A DNA stretch of 64,000 nucleotides from Sunxiuqinia sp963677175 (GTDB lineage: Bacteria > Bacteroidota > Bacteroidia > Bacteroidales > Prolixibacteraceae): contig CAXXES010000004.1 in assembly GCA_963677175.2 (NCBI GenBank), positions 496,001 through 560,000 on the forward strand. Direction: 5' to 3'. How positions within the stretch are numbered: position 1 is the first letter of the stretch; the number at the start of each line of letters is the position of its first letter. The notes beneath the pieces are model-generated. The model saw only the letters and a program-made list of their open reading frames with translations, made no database searches and was not told the origin of the DNA. Position numbers and translations under genes: made by a program. Shown here piece after piece: positions 42,037 to 50,840 of this stretch.

Positions 42037-42333
42037 ATGATACGAAAGTTATTGATAGCAAATATTATTGGGGCTGTGTTGATTTTTGTTGTTATCGTTG
42101 CGGGACGAATAAGCTACTTCGCTTTTATCCAAAGTTTTTCTGAAACAATATCGGATGCCTCGGCAGTGGGGATCATTGGTGGGGCTGATGGTCCAACAGC
42201 GATCTTCGTGTCAGGCAGCTTCAATTTGAATACTGCTGCTTTACTATTACTACTGCCATTGTTGTTAGTTGAAATTCTTTTAATAATCAATGTTGTCTAT
42301 CTGAAAAAATTGGAGAAATCATGGGGAAAATAG
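42037..42333 (+). CDS. Small membrane protein with OadB-like GGADGPT motif
   Basis: This 98-residue protein has two hydrophobic segments (about 5-30 and 65-88). Between them is ASAVGIIGGADGPTAIFVS, a near copy of the sodium-binding signature of oxaloacetate decarboxylase beta subunits (OadB). The remaining ~330 residues of an OadB are absent. Small proteins of this kind occur in other bacteria, so it is probably a real mini-protein rather than a fragment. It overlaps the next gene's start by 13 bases and lies 22 bp after the preceding lipoprotein gene. Function is unknown; sodium or cation interaction is a guess from the motif. Confidence 0.75.
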   Translation: MIRKLLIANIIGAVLIFVVIVAGRISYFAFIQSFSETISDASAVGIIGGADGPTAIFVSGSFNLNTAALLLLLPLLLVEILLIINVVYLKKLEKSWGK

Positions 42334-43100
42334 TATTTCTTTTGTTTATCCTGGCTGCCTTTATGGGCTGCGTAAAAGAAGAAGATGAAACCGGCCTGGT
42401 GTGTACTTCTGGTTGTACAACAGTCAGTGGCCATATTATAACATCGGGCAATGCGCCCTTAAAAGGGGTAAAATTGCAGTTGAAATATATCAAAGAACAC
42501 TATCTTGCCAGTTACCATTCCTGGTTAAAACGGGAAGCCACAACCGATGCGAACGGTTATTACAGCATGTCTTTCAATATAAAGGATGATGAAGTGCAGT
42601 CCTCCAAATGGGGGCAATATTCTTATTATTTTGAGTTCGGGGTTGACTTCAGTAATTTAGACCCTGACAAGTATTTTCTTTCGTACGATTCTTACACCTC
42701 CGATTTCTATCACACCAGCCCTTCATTAAAACAGGACACAACCTACAATATTTCATTTTATATGCCGGCAAAAGATTATGTCACTGTTCATCTGAACAAT
42801 TTCAAATCGGTACAAGAGGGCGACCATTTCGAAGTTCAAACATTCTTTCCGTGGGGATGGGGACCAAAATCCGATGAAAATGACGGCAGTAACCTCTTAA
42901 ACACTGAATATGGAATCAGCTCCAGTGGTTATGATCATTTTGTAGCAGAAAGCGGGAACCAGGCCTTTCGGGTTCCTGTTGCCCGGAACGATACGAATAT
43001 TGTCAGGATTATTAAAATGAAGAACGGAGTTGCCAGTTCCGAGGACCTTAAACTGTTTGTTCCGAAGGACAACAACATCGAGTTGTCTTTCGAGTATTAA
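42321..43100 (+). CDS. Lipoprotein with carboxypeptidase-regulatory-like domain
   Basis: This 259-residue protein begins MGKIVFLLFILAAFMGCVKE, a clear lipobox with an acidic +2 region. Residues about 35-120 form a CarboxypepD_reg-like beta-sandwich (VSGHIITSGNAPLKGVKLQLKY, then ATTDANGYYSMSF). The second half is beta-rich with no family I recognise. It is probably outer-membrane anchored. Its ATG sits inside the end of the small OadB-motif gene, so all four genes from 40267 on appear to form one unit. Confidence 0.75.
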   Translation: MGKIVFLLFILAAFMGCVKEEDETGLVCTSGCTTVSGHIITSGNAPLKGVKLQLKYIKEHYLASYHSWLKREATTDANGYYSMSFNIKDDEVQSSKWGQYSYYFEFGVDFSNLDPDKYFLSYDSYTSDFYHTSPSLKQDTTYNISFYMPAKDYVTVHLNNFKSVQEGDHFEVQTFFPWGWGPKSDENDGSNLLNTEYGISSSGYDHFVAESGNQAFRVPVARNDTNIVRIIKMKNGVASSEDLKLFVPKDNNIELSFEY

Positions 43101-43364
43101 CCCGGATGAAACTCCATTCAATAAAAACTGTATTAGTCTGTAATGCAACCCATAGCCGTCGGCTTAGTGATCTAATTTTATGGTTATCAAATTTTTATAC
43201 TACATTGCAAACCACCCCCGTGAGAGGGTGAAAGTTTATCTCTCGTTTTATGTTGAATTAAATAAAGGCCTGTTTTTTCTTCTTCATTGTTGGGAAAGCA
43301 GGTCTTGTACTTTCCTTTAAGGTTAATTCAAATGCAGACATTCCATTATCGTTTTTTTATTTAG

Positions 43365-44732
43365 CTAAGCATAATGATATTGCTTCCTTTTAATGATTAA
43401 GAATGATATCGTAACCAGCAATGTCATTAATTCAGCCACTACTATGGCCCACCAAATACCGTTTGGTCCAAGTATCTTTGGTAAAAGAAGTATTGCAATG
43501 ACTTGGAAAACTAGAGTACGTAGTAAAGAGATGGTAGCTGAAATAATGCCATTGTTTAGGGCTGTAAAGAATGCTGAACCCCATATGTTTAATCCCATGA
43601 TTAGAAATGCTAATAAATAAATACCTAGTCCATGAGATGTAAACCTAAAGAGTTCTGCGTCATAATTTGCAAAAATATTTATCATGGGTTCTTTAAGAAC
43701 TTCGGAAGTAAAGGTCAAAATTAAACCTGCAAATAATAGCAATTTTAGACTTTTTCTAAATACATTTTTCAATTCAACATGGTTTTCTGAACCGTAATTG
43801 TAGCTTATAATAGGAGCACTGCCAATAGAATATCCCATGAACATTGAAGTAAATAAGAAAGTTATATACTGGATAATGCCATAGGCTGCAACACCATTTT
43901 CTCCTGCCATTTTCATTAGCTGCAGATTATAAAGTATTGTTACAATCGAGGTAGATACGTGGGTAACCATTTCCGAAGAACCGTTTACTAAAGCTTTGAA
44001 CAACACCAGTCCATTAAATTTTGCTTTTTCAAATTTCAGTAAACTACTATTTTTCTTTGAAAAGTAGAGAATTGGAATAAAAGCTCCAACCATCTGTCCG
44101 ATAAGTGTTGCAACGGCAGCTCCTTCGACCCCCCAATGGAAAACTACGATAAGGAAATAGTCAAGAATAACGTTAATTAACCCAGCGACAATAGTAACCT
44201 TAAGACCCAACCCCGGTTTCTCTGCAGCCACAAAAAAAGCTTGAAAAGACATCTGTAAAACAAAAGTTGGAGACGTTATCAATAGAATTCTGCCGTAAAC
44301 CATACACATTTCTAATAATTCTCCTGTTGCTCCAAATGATCTAAAAATAGGTCGTGCAAAAACAAATCCTATTACACCCAAAAGAAAGCTTAATGTAGCA
44401 CCGGTGTAAATCAACATGGTGAAATACTGATTTGCTCTCAATTTTAGCTCTTCTCCTAGTGTTTTTGTAACAATAGCACTTCCACCGGCACCTATCATCA
44501 ACCCAATGGTTCCAATACCCATCAAAATTGGCATTGCTAGGTTGATAGCCGCAAAAGCAGTTTTCCCAACATAATTAGAAACAAAAAATCCGTCGACTAC
44601 AGTATACAATGATGTAAATATCATCATAAGGATGGTCGGTACCGTAAAGCGCAACAATCGCTTATAAGTAAAATGATCAGACAACTGTATTCTCATATTT
44701 CTTTTTCCTGAATCTTTTGTTTCGCAATTCAT
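43365..44732 (-). CDS. MATE-family multidrug/toxin efflux transporter
   Basis: This 455-residue protein has twelve predicted transmembrane helices in two similar halves, each MatE-like. Family segments include TSLYTVVDGFFVSNYVG near 45, MGIGTIGLMIGAGGSAIVTKTLGE near 85, and MGYSIGSAPIISYNYGSENH near 300. It would use a sodium or proton gradient to expel cationic drugs or metabolites across the inner membrane. It is convergent with the lipoprotein operon to its left, from which it is separated by 264 bases with no gene. No regulator lies beside it. Confidence 0.93.
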   Translation of the reverse strand: MNCETKDSGKRNMRIQLSDHFTYKRLLRFTVPTILMMIFTSLYTVVDGFFVSNYVGKTAFAAINLAMPILMGIGTIGLMIGAGGSAIVTKTLGEELKLRANQYFTMLIYTGATLSFLLGVIGFVFARPIFRSFGATGELLEMCMVYGRILLITSPTFVLQMSFQAFFVAAEKPGLGLKVTIVAGLINVILDYFLIVVFHWGVEGAAVATLIGQMVGAFIPILYFSKKNSSLLKFEKAKFNGLVLFKALVNGSSEMVTHVSTSIVTILYNLQLMKMAGENGVAAYGIIQYITFLFTSMFMGYSIGSAPIISYNYGSENHVELKNVFRKSLKLLLFAGLILTFTSEVLKEPMINIFANYDAELFRFTSHGLGIYLLAFLIMGLNIWGSAFFTALNNGIISATISLLRTLVFQVIAILLLPKILGPNGIWWAIVVAELMTLLVTISFLIIKRKQYHYA

Positions 44733-45027
44733 TTTGAAACAACTCCTTCAATAATTATTTGATAATGTGATTTAGGAACAAACTAAATTCAAAAATAACC
44801 ATAGTTCCGAAATTGCACAAAACCGTTTATGTATTTACTATTTTTAGAACTTGGTTTGATTTACTTTTGCATTTTCTTTTAGAATGTGATACAAAGCATA
44901 TAAAATATATTTGTCCTTCACTGATGGCTGGTTAAGTTTGACATCAACAAGAAAATGAAAGTTAAATAACTCATATTAAACGAATCGAGAAAGATGATAA
45001 GGAATAAAATAGAAACAAAATAGACTT

Positions 45028-45303
45028 TTGATAAGACCAATATCTCAACCTGATAAAGAATTGATATTTGAATATCGCTCAGATAAAGCGACAAAAGAAC
45101 AAATTACGTGGTTTCGAGATTTGGAACAAAAAGGAACAGGAATATGGTGGGCAATATGCAGAAAAGATGACCTGCAGTTTCTTGGAGCTGGAGGATTAAA
45201 TGATTTAGAAAAAGAGAATAGAAAGGCTGAAATAGGATTTTGGCTGTTACCTGAAAATTGGTGTAAAGGGATAATGAAAGAAGTAATGCCAATCCTATGT
45301 TAA
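45028..45303 (+). pseudogene. Decayed GNAT acetyltransferase
   Basis: The frame begins MIRPISQPDKELIFEYRSD at a TTG and shows acetyltransferase-like segments IWWAICRKDDLQFLGAGGL and RKAEIGFWLLPENWCKGIMKEV. It stops at a TAA where homologues continue, and the bases right after the stop still read YGFKNL in the same frame, as expected downstream in GNAT proteins. The acetyl-CoA loop and C-terminal half are therefore lost through a nonsense change and later deletion. The 295 bases before it (44733-45027) contain no gene. Confidence 0.6.
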
Positions 45304-45341
45304 TATGGATTTAAAAACTTATTTTAAATTAAAACCTGATT

Positions 45342-46283
45342 ATGTGGCAAAAACTAATGATTTATTTGGCAAGAAATGAAAAGATTAAATCATTCTTTCA
45401 ATCAAGAAAAAAGCTTAACCAACTTGCAACTAAGTTTATTGGAGGAAATGATGAAGTAGAGGCCTTAAGCAAGGATAAAAGCCTAATAAGCGAAAATGTT
45501 TATACATCTTTATTTTATTTAGGTGAATATGTTAGCGATCTGAAAGTAGTTGACAAAACTATGGATTCATTATTGAAAATTTCAGAAATGTTATCGAAAA
45601 GTGGACTGGATATTCACATTTCAGTCGACCCGACACAAGTCGGACTTCAAATAAATAAAACCATTTGTTTTTCTAATCTGGAGAAGCTTGCCGAAAAAAT
45701 TAAAGAAGATACGACCGATAAACTTAAAAAGGAGAATAAATGCTTTTTAATGATTGATATGGAAGATGGATCTGTCTGTGAAGATACTATTGATTTTTAT
45801 AACCAGCTAATAAGTAAAGATTTGCCTGTCGGATTGACTCTGCAAGCATATATGCATCGAACAGAAAAAGACCTTCAAGAAACCATTGGCAATGGAGGGA
45901 GTGTAAGGCTTGTCAAGGGAGCTTTTGCCGAAAATCGTAAGATTGCGCTTACTTCGAAAAAAGAAGTCAATCAAGCCTTTTATAATCAATCAAAAATGAT
46001 GTTGTCGTCTGAAGCAAAGAGAAGTGGATTTTATCCGATATTTGCCACTCATGATGACCAAATGATTGACAAGATTAATGTAATTGCATCAGAAAATAAT
46101 TGGGCAAAGCATGAATATGAGTTTGAGATGTTATATGGAGTAAGGGTTGATTATCAAAAAGAACTTGTTAAAAAGGGATATAAACTGAGATTATATTTGC
46201 CTTATGGAAAGGACTGGTGGTCCTATGCTATTAGACGTGTTGGAGAAAATCCTAAAAATATTAAATACTTATTAAGAAATTAA
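45342..46283 (+). CDS. Proline dehydrogenase-family enzyme
   Basis: This 313-residue enzyme has a TIM-barrel proline dehydrogenase fold. Characteristic segments are HISVDPTQVGLQIN (near 95), FLMIDMEDGSVCEDT (near 145), LPVGLTLQAYMHRTEKDL (near 170), VRLVKGAFAE (near 195), and FEMLYGVR, then GYKLRLYLPYGKDWWSYAIRR at the end. It would oxidise proline to pyrroline-5-carboxylate with FAD and pass electrons to quinone. It stands alone, without a P5C dehydrogenase. A short (AC)8 run follows its stop. Confidence 0.9.
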   Translation: MWQKLMIYLARNEKIKSFFQSRKKLNQLATKFIGGNDEVEALSKDKSLISENVYTSLFYLGEYVSDLKVVDKTMDSLLKISEMLSKSGLDIHISVDPTQVGLQINKTICFSNLEKLAEKIKEDTTDKLKKENKCFLMIDMEDGSVCEDTIDFYNQLISKDLPVGLTLQAYMHRTEKDLQETIGNGGSVRLVKGAFAENRKIALTSKKEVNQAFYNQSKMMLSSEAKRSGFYPIFATHDDQMIDKINVIASENNWAKHEYEFEMLYGVRVDYQKELVKKGYKLRLYLPYGKDWWSYAIRRVGENPKNIKYLLRN

Positions 46284-46299
46284 CACACACACACACACA
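46283..46299. repeat. AC dinucleotide run
   Basis: Eight AC units occur immediately after the proline dehydrogenase stop codon. Such runs vary in length by slippage, but this one is non-coding. Confidence 0.7.
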
Positions 46300-46409
46300 A
46301 TCGCAAATGGTGGGGAAAGTAGTAAATGCCAGAGTTGGATTCCTAAAGAAAATGAGGATGTTAAAGTGTTTATCGGAAGAGTATCAAAGATAATTAGAGA
46401 ACTGTGCAA

Positions 46410-46985
46410 ATGAGAGAATCTTTACATAAATACATAAGTAGCTACTACATTCAATTGTCGAGAGAAGAAATCAGTGTCTTTGAGGACATATTAACCTATA
46501 AAAAGATAAAGAAAAAAGAGCTTATTGCTGAAAATGGTAGAGTCTGCCAGAAAGTTCTGTTTGTCAGCGAGGGATATTTCCGGTTTTATCACATTGATTC
46601 TAAAGGGAATGAAATAACGAGTGATTTTTATTTTGCACCATCTTTTATAACATCATACACCAGTTTTATTGCAGGTACTCCCTCTTTTGTTAATGTTCAG
46701 GCAATGAGTGATATGGAAGTTCTTGAATTTGCAAAAAAAGACTTATATGGCCTTTACGATAAGTACCCAAAAATTGAAAGATTGGGGCGTTTAATTGCTG
46801 AGGAAGTAGTCGTAATTTCCGAAGAACACCTTTTTTTGCTGTTAAATCAGACAGCAGAAATGCGATACAAAAGATTGTTGGAAAAACATCCACAATATGT
46901 AAATACAATTCCTCTACAGTATATTGCTTCTTATCTTGGAATAACTCAAGAAACATTGAGTCGGATTAGAAAATCGATCCATTAG
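46410..46985 (+). CDS. Crp/Fnr-family transcriptional regulator
   Basis: This 191-residue protein starts at ATG 46410 (a GTG lies two codons earlier). It has the cyclic-nucleotide-binding-like domain at about 20-120 (GRVCQKVLFVSEGYFRFYH, then EITSDFYFAPSFITSYTSF) and a winged-helix part with IPLQYIASYLGITQETLSRIRK at the end. It is most similar in layout to the regulator at 39641. It stands 70 bp before a lipoprotein gene on the same strand and probably controls the following three genes. Confidence 0.9.
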   Translation: MRESLHKYISSYYIQLSREEISVFEDILTYKKIKKKELIAENGRVCQKVLFVSEGYFRFYHIDSKGNEITSDFYFAPSFITSYTSFIAGTPSFVNVQAMSDMEVLEFAKKDLYGLYDKYPKIERLGRLIAEEVVVISEEHLFLLLNQTAEMRYKRLLEKHPQYVNTIPLQYIASYLGITQETLSRIRKSIH

Positions 46986-47055
46986 TTTTTTTGATATTTG
47001 TCAAAAGTTATCGTTTTAATTGAGGGTTACTTTGTTCCGTGATCATCAATTAAAA

Positions 47056-47784
47056 ATGAAAAGAATGAAAATGGTAACTTTGAACATTTGGATTTTTGCA
47101 TGTATGTTTTTTCTACAGTCATGCGAAAAAGAAGACTTATCTTTCGTAAATGGAGATATTGAAGTTGAAATTGAAACTGGCGACCATTGGTTGCATGACT
47201 TCCCTTTACTTTTGGGTTTAACAAAAAAGAATCCACCACAATTTGCAATTTGGTTAGAAGATACTTCAGGGAATTATTTGTCAACGGTTTTTGCAACATA
47301 TAAAATTGCTACAGAAGGGTGGAAAGCAAATAAGGGGAACAGACGAAAAGAAAGTTTACCTCATTGGTGTTATCAACGTGGTATTGTATATGAAGACGGA
47401 TTGCTTTTGCCAACAAAAGAATATCCGCTTCCTGATGGTATTACGGGAGCAACACCCAAAGAGGATAAGATAATAAAGATAACTTCTGCAAACCTTGAGA
47501 AGCCATTTGTGGTAAAAGCTGAATTCAACCATTCTGTTGACTTTAACGACGATTATCCCAAGAATGTCCAAGAAGGGGATGATGATTACTCAGGAGGAGA
47601 AGAAGGGAGCGGACAGCCTGCTGTTATTTATGCAGCAACCATTTATCCCGAGACAAAGCTTGCTGTTCTTGAATTAATTGGGCACAGCAGTCCGGATGGC
47701 TCAACTGGAGCCATTTTTCCAGACTTACAAAAATTGACCAGTGCAAAATCCATTGTGAAAAGTATTAATTTGACAATAAAATAA
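47056..47784 (+). CDS. Exported lipoprotein (DUF2271-like)
   Basis: This 242-residue protein starts at the internal ATG (MKRMKMVTLNIWIFACMFFLQSCEKED), where a lipobox cysteine at about 22 is followed by acidic residues. The mature part contains PPQFAIWLEDTSGNYLSTVF and a central WCYQRG, a pattern seen in DUF2271 proteins, and near the end IYAATIYPETKLAVLELIGHSSPDGSTG. It is probably periplasmic or outer-membrane anchored. DUF2271 proteins often accompany flavin-transfer or redox genes; here a flavodoxin-like oxidoreductase is two genes downstream, which may be relevant. Confidence 0.7.
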   Translation: MKRMKMVTLNIWIFACMFFLQSCEKEDLSFVNGDIEVEIETGDHWLHDFPLLLGLTKKNPPQFAIWLEDTSGNYLSTVFATYKIATEGWKANKGNRRKESLPHWCYQRGIVYEDGLLLPTKEYPLPDGITGATPKEDKIIKITSANLEKPFVVKAEFNHSVDFNDDYPKNVQEGDDDYSGGEEGSGQPAVIYAATIYPETKLAVLELIGHSSPDGSTGAIFPDLQKLTSAKSIVKSINLTIK

Positions 47785-47789
47785 GAGAT

Positions 47790-48308
47790 ATGAAAAAAAT
47801 ATTTGCAATTATTTTATTGACGCTCTTATTGACGTACAATACAAAGGCACAAGATAAGAGAATGATGTCTATGCAAGTTTCATTAAACCAGATTGAATTG
47901 GGTTTTCAACACAATATTATATCTGATAGGTTATGGGCAAATATTTATACAGGCATAGGTAATCAAGATTTAAATAGTAGTTTTGACGATTTTATACTCG
48001 GTTTAGGAATAGGATTTAATGCTTTCTCGAACAAAAAGAATCAGGTTGCAATTAACACTGGTACTGGGTTATATATTCCGAATAACAATTACTATTCAGT
48101 AACAGTTCCCTTACTAAATGCAGGTATCCGATATTCAAGGTTTTTTGGTAAAAAAGATAAACATTGTTTATTGGTAAGTTCGGGATATCGATATGGAAAA
48201 AGGGATTACAAGCAGGAGTATTTGTCAGATATAGTAAATGTTTCTACTATCGGCACATTTAAAATTTCGCCTTTATATTTTTCAATTGGCTATGGATTTA
48301 AGTTTTAA
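47790..48308 (+). CDS. Small outer-membrane beta-barrel-like protein
   Basis: This 172-residue protein has a signal peptide ending near YNTKAQDK. Alternating strands typical of a small barrel or porin-like protein follow (FDDFILGLGIGFNAFSNKKN, YYSVTVPLLNAGIRYSRFFG), ending with YFSIGYGFKF, a proper barrel C-terminus. It lies 5 bp after the lipoprotein gene, so the two products may interact at the outer membrane. No specific family is recognised. Confidence 0.7.
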   Translation: MKKIFAIILLTLLLTYNTKAQDKRMMSMQVSLNQIELGFQHNIISDRLWANIYTGIGNQDLNSSFDDFILGLGIGFNAFSNKKNQVAINTGTGLYIPNNNYYSVTVPLLNAGIRYSRFFGKKDKHCLLVSSGYRYGKRDYKQEYLSDIVNVSTIGTFKISPLYFSIGYGFKF

Positions 48309-48314
48309 CTAATT

Positions 48315-48890
48315 ATGAATATACTTGTAATTAATGGACATCCTGATAGTAACAGTTTTTGCCATGCATTGGCGGAACATTATAACCTTGGTGCCGAAAA
48401 ATCAGGATATGTTTGTAATTTAATTAATCTTTCGAATCTTGAGTTTAATCCTAATTTGAAATACGGGTATAATATTAAAATGGAGTTAGAACCTGATTTA
48501 GTTGAATTACAAAAGTTGCTTTCCAAAGCTAACCATTTGGTTTTTATCTTTCCAACATGGTGGGGAACATATCCGGCATTATTTAAAGGGTTTATTGATA
48601 GGATTTTTCTCCCCGGTTATGCATTTAAGTATCAAAATGATTCCCCAATACCAATTCCATTAATGAAAGGAAAAACGGCACGACTTATTACAACAATGGA
48701 TGGCCCTGTTTGGTACTATTCTTTGTTCTACAAAAGTCCGGGTATTAATTCGTTGAAGAAATCCGTATTACAATTTTGTGGTTTTGAGCAGGTAAGAATA
48801 ACGATCTTTACATCTCTGAAAAAATCGGCAGAAACAAAAAGAAAAAAATGGTTGAAAGAAGTAGAAAGAATGGGGACTAAAATGAAATAG
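48315..48890 (+). CDS. NAD(P)H-dependent flavodoxin-like oxidoreductase
   Basis: This 191-residue protein has a flavodoxin-like fold of the NQO1/MdaB/KefF type. It begins MNILVINGHPDSNSFCHALA, contains FIFPTWWGTYPALFKGFIDRIF (the quinone/flavin site region), and has LITTMDGPVWYY further on. It would reduce quinones or other electron acceptors with NAD(P)H using FMN or FAD in the cytoplasm. It is 6 bp after the barrel gene, ending the Crp/Fnr-linked cluster. Confidence 0.9.
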   Translation: MNILVINGHPDSNSFCHALAEHYNLGAEKSGYVCNLINLSNLEFNPNLKYGYNIKMELEPDLVELQKLLSKANHLVFIFPTWWGTYPALFKGFIDRIFLPGYAFKYQNDSPIPIPLMKGKTARLITTMDGPVWYYSLFYKSPGINSLKKSVLQFCGFEQVRITIFTSLKKSAETKRKKWLKEVERMGTKMK

Positions 48891-48948
48891 CTCCAGCAGC
48901 CAAACGTTGGTATGCCGTGAGGTGTATTATTATTACTGCAAGCTCTTG

Positions 48949-48991
48949 CCCTCCAAGCAAGCGTTGCTTGCATACGCTTTGCATTGGAGGG
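48949..48991. repeat. 45-base palindromic element, copy 3
   Basis: The same inner stem and loop as copies 1 and 2 (AAGCGTTGCTTGCATACGCTT), but the outer stem is CCCTCCAA / TTGGAGGG instead of AGCCTCTAAT / ATTGGAGGCT. Both sides have changed in step. There is no IS91 sequence beside it. Confidence 0.7.
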
Positions 48992-49088
48992 TATGTTGAG
49001 CTAACATTGCCTGCTTGCAATCACCTGTTAGACATACTTACAGTTCTTGCTTTGCCAATACCGCAATGCAATTACAATCTTTTCATTT

Positions 49089-50090
49089 TTAAAGTTTCAC
49101 GACCATTTTACCTTTGTTCTTTCCTTCAAAAAGATCTAAAAAGGACTGTGGAATATTTTCAAATCCTTCTTTGATTGTCTCTGTAAATTTTAATTTATCC
49201 TGGCTAAACCATTCTGCTAGTTGCCTTACTCCTTCAGGATGTTTGTCTGCAAAATCGGAAACCACGAAGCCTTGCATTGAAGAACTTTTCTTCACCAGAA
49301 ATGGTTGTACACTAATACTTTTGGGCGGTTCGATATTGTTATATACCGAAATAGCTCCACAGTTAATTGTTCGTGAGAACTTATTGATGTTAAAGAGTAC
49401 TGCTTCAGAAATGTCACCCCCCACATTGTCAAAATAGATATCTACTCCATTGGGACATGCGTTGGCAATGGCTTCGATCATATTTTCGGTGGTTTTGTAA
49501 TTGATGGCATCATCAAAACCGAATTCGGATTTGAGCATTTCCACCTTCTCATCTGTCCCGGCAATCCCAACTACCCGTAAGCCAAGTATCTTACCAATTT
49601 GTCCTGCTACACTTCCTACAGCCCCCGCTGCACCTGACACTAGAAGGGTCTCCCCTTTTTTAGGTTTTCCAATCTCTGCTAATCCCAGGTAGGCGGTAAG
49701 GCCTGTCATTCCTAAAATTCCAAGATATGCAGAAAGAGGTGCTTTATCAGGATCTACTTTCATCAATCCATCAGCTTTTACGACTTGTGTTTCTTTCCAC
49801 TGTAAAAGACCGGACACGTGATCCCCTTTACTGAAATTACTGTTCTTTGATTCTAAAACTTCAGCAATAACCCCGGATGCAATTGGCTTATTGAGCTCAA
49901 AAGGCGGTATGTAAGATGGAGCATCGCTCATTCTCCCCCTTAAATAAGGATCTACCGAAACATACTTAGCACTTACTAAGACCTCTCCTTCCTTTAATTC
50001 AGATATTTCGGAAGTGGTGAAATCAAAGTCTGTCAATGCAGGCTTTCCTGTTGGCCTGTTCTTTAATGTGATCGTTCTTGTTGTGTTCAT
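49089..50090 (-). CDS. NADP-dependent oxidoreductase (CurA/leukotriene B4 dehydrogenase-like)
   Basis: This 333-residue protein is a medium-chain dehydrogenase/reductase of the zinc-free type. The start has LKNRPTGKPALTDFDF and VSVDPYLRGRMSDAPSY. The Rossmann part has LVSGAAGAVGSVAGQIGKILG near 150 with the AxxGxxG-type NADPH loop, then VDIYFDNVGGDISEAVL near 220. It would reduce the alkenal/alkenone double bond of lipid peroxidation products or similar enones. It stands on the minus strand, convergent with the NQO1-like gene. Confidence 0.93.
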   Translation of the reverse strand: MNTTRTITLKNRPTGKPALTDFDFTTSEISELKEGEVLVSAKYVSVDPYLRGRMSDAPSYIPPFELNKPIASGVIAEVLESKNSNFSKGDHVSGLLQWKETQVVKADGLMKVDPDKAPLSAYLGILGMTGLTAYLGLAEIGKPKKGETLLVSGAAGAVGSVAGQIGKILGLRVVGIAGTDEKVEMLKSEFGFDDAINYKTTENMIEAIANACPNGVDIYFDNVGGDISEAVLFNINKFSRTINCGAISVYNNIEPPKSISVQPFLVKKSSSMQGFVVSDFADKHPEGVRQLAEWFSQDKLKFTETIKEGFENIPQSFLDLFEGKNKGKMVVKL

Positions 50091-50367
50091 CTTTTCTATG
50101 TTTAATTATATCTTAATACTTACTCCATGCCATTTCATAAGCATCATTATTTAATTTGAATCGGGCAATGTTTTTCCAGATGATTTTAAAACCATTTTTG
50201 ACCTAAAAATGTGCCTCGCAATCTTTATGAGGCACATTTGCTGAATGCAGCCTTCACTTCAATATAAACCTGATTTATCAGATCTTGTTTACTATCGAAA
50301 TAGAGGTCGATGGTTTCCGGAGAAACCTTTGCCATCTTAGTTTCCTAGTAGTATAACAAATTCCAAA

Positions 50368-50703
50368 GATGAAATGCCAAATTACAGAGATGAAATCTCA
50401 AATTACAGATATGAAAAGGCTGATTCCGGACATGAAATGCCAAATTACAGAGATGAAATGATCAATTCCGTTCATGCAAAAGCCGATTCTGAACATGAAA
50501 TGCCAAATTCCAAACATGAAGAAGCCGATTCGAAAGATGAAATGATCAATTCCGGACATGAAATATCAAATTCTGAATATGAAAAGGCAAATTCTGAATT
50601 TGAAAAATCTGATTCCGGGCATGAAATGTCAAATTCCAAAGATTGAAAAGCCAATTCCGGACATGAAATACTGGATTCCGGCCTTGAAGAAGTCAATTCC
50701 AAA
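50368..50703. repeat. 21-bp tandem repeat array, AT-rich
   Basis: Sixteen consecutive units of exactly 21 bases fit the pattern NATGAAATGNCAAATTCNNA; examples are gatgaaatgccaaattacag and catgaaatgatcaattccgg with their last base omitted. The forward frame reads heptads such as MPNYRDE, KADSGHE and MINSGHE from an ATG at 50374. In unit 14 that frame meets a TGA while the repeats continue, which argues against selection for a protein. It lies in the 750-bp gap upstream of the fur gene. Confidence 0.85.
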
Positions 50704-50840
50704 CATGACAGTGTGAGTATTGATTTTACTTTCTTCGAACATTATTTATGGAAAGATAAAAACATTTGGCTCTTTGAAAAAACATTTCTAATATTGAACT
50801 GTTATTAATCATGAATGATTCTTAATTAGATTTTATTCAA

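Noticed and set aside
50374..50646. 90-residue heptad protein in the second array
   Set aside because: The DNA repeat continues past its stop codon and no start signal precedes it. It is better described as a DNA repeat.
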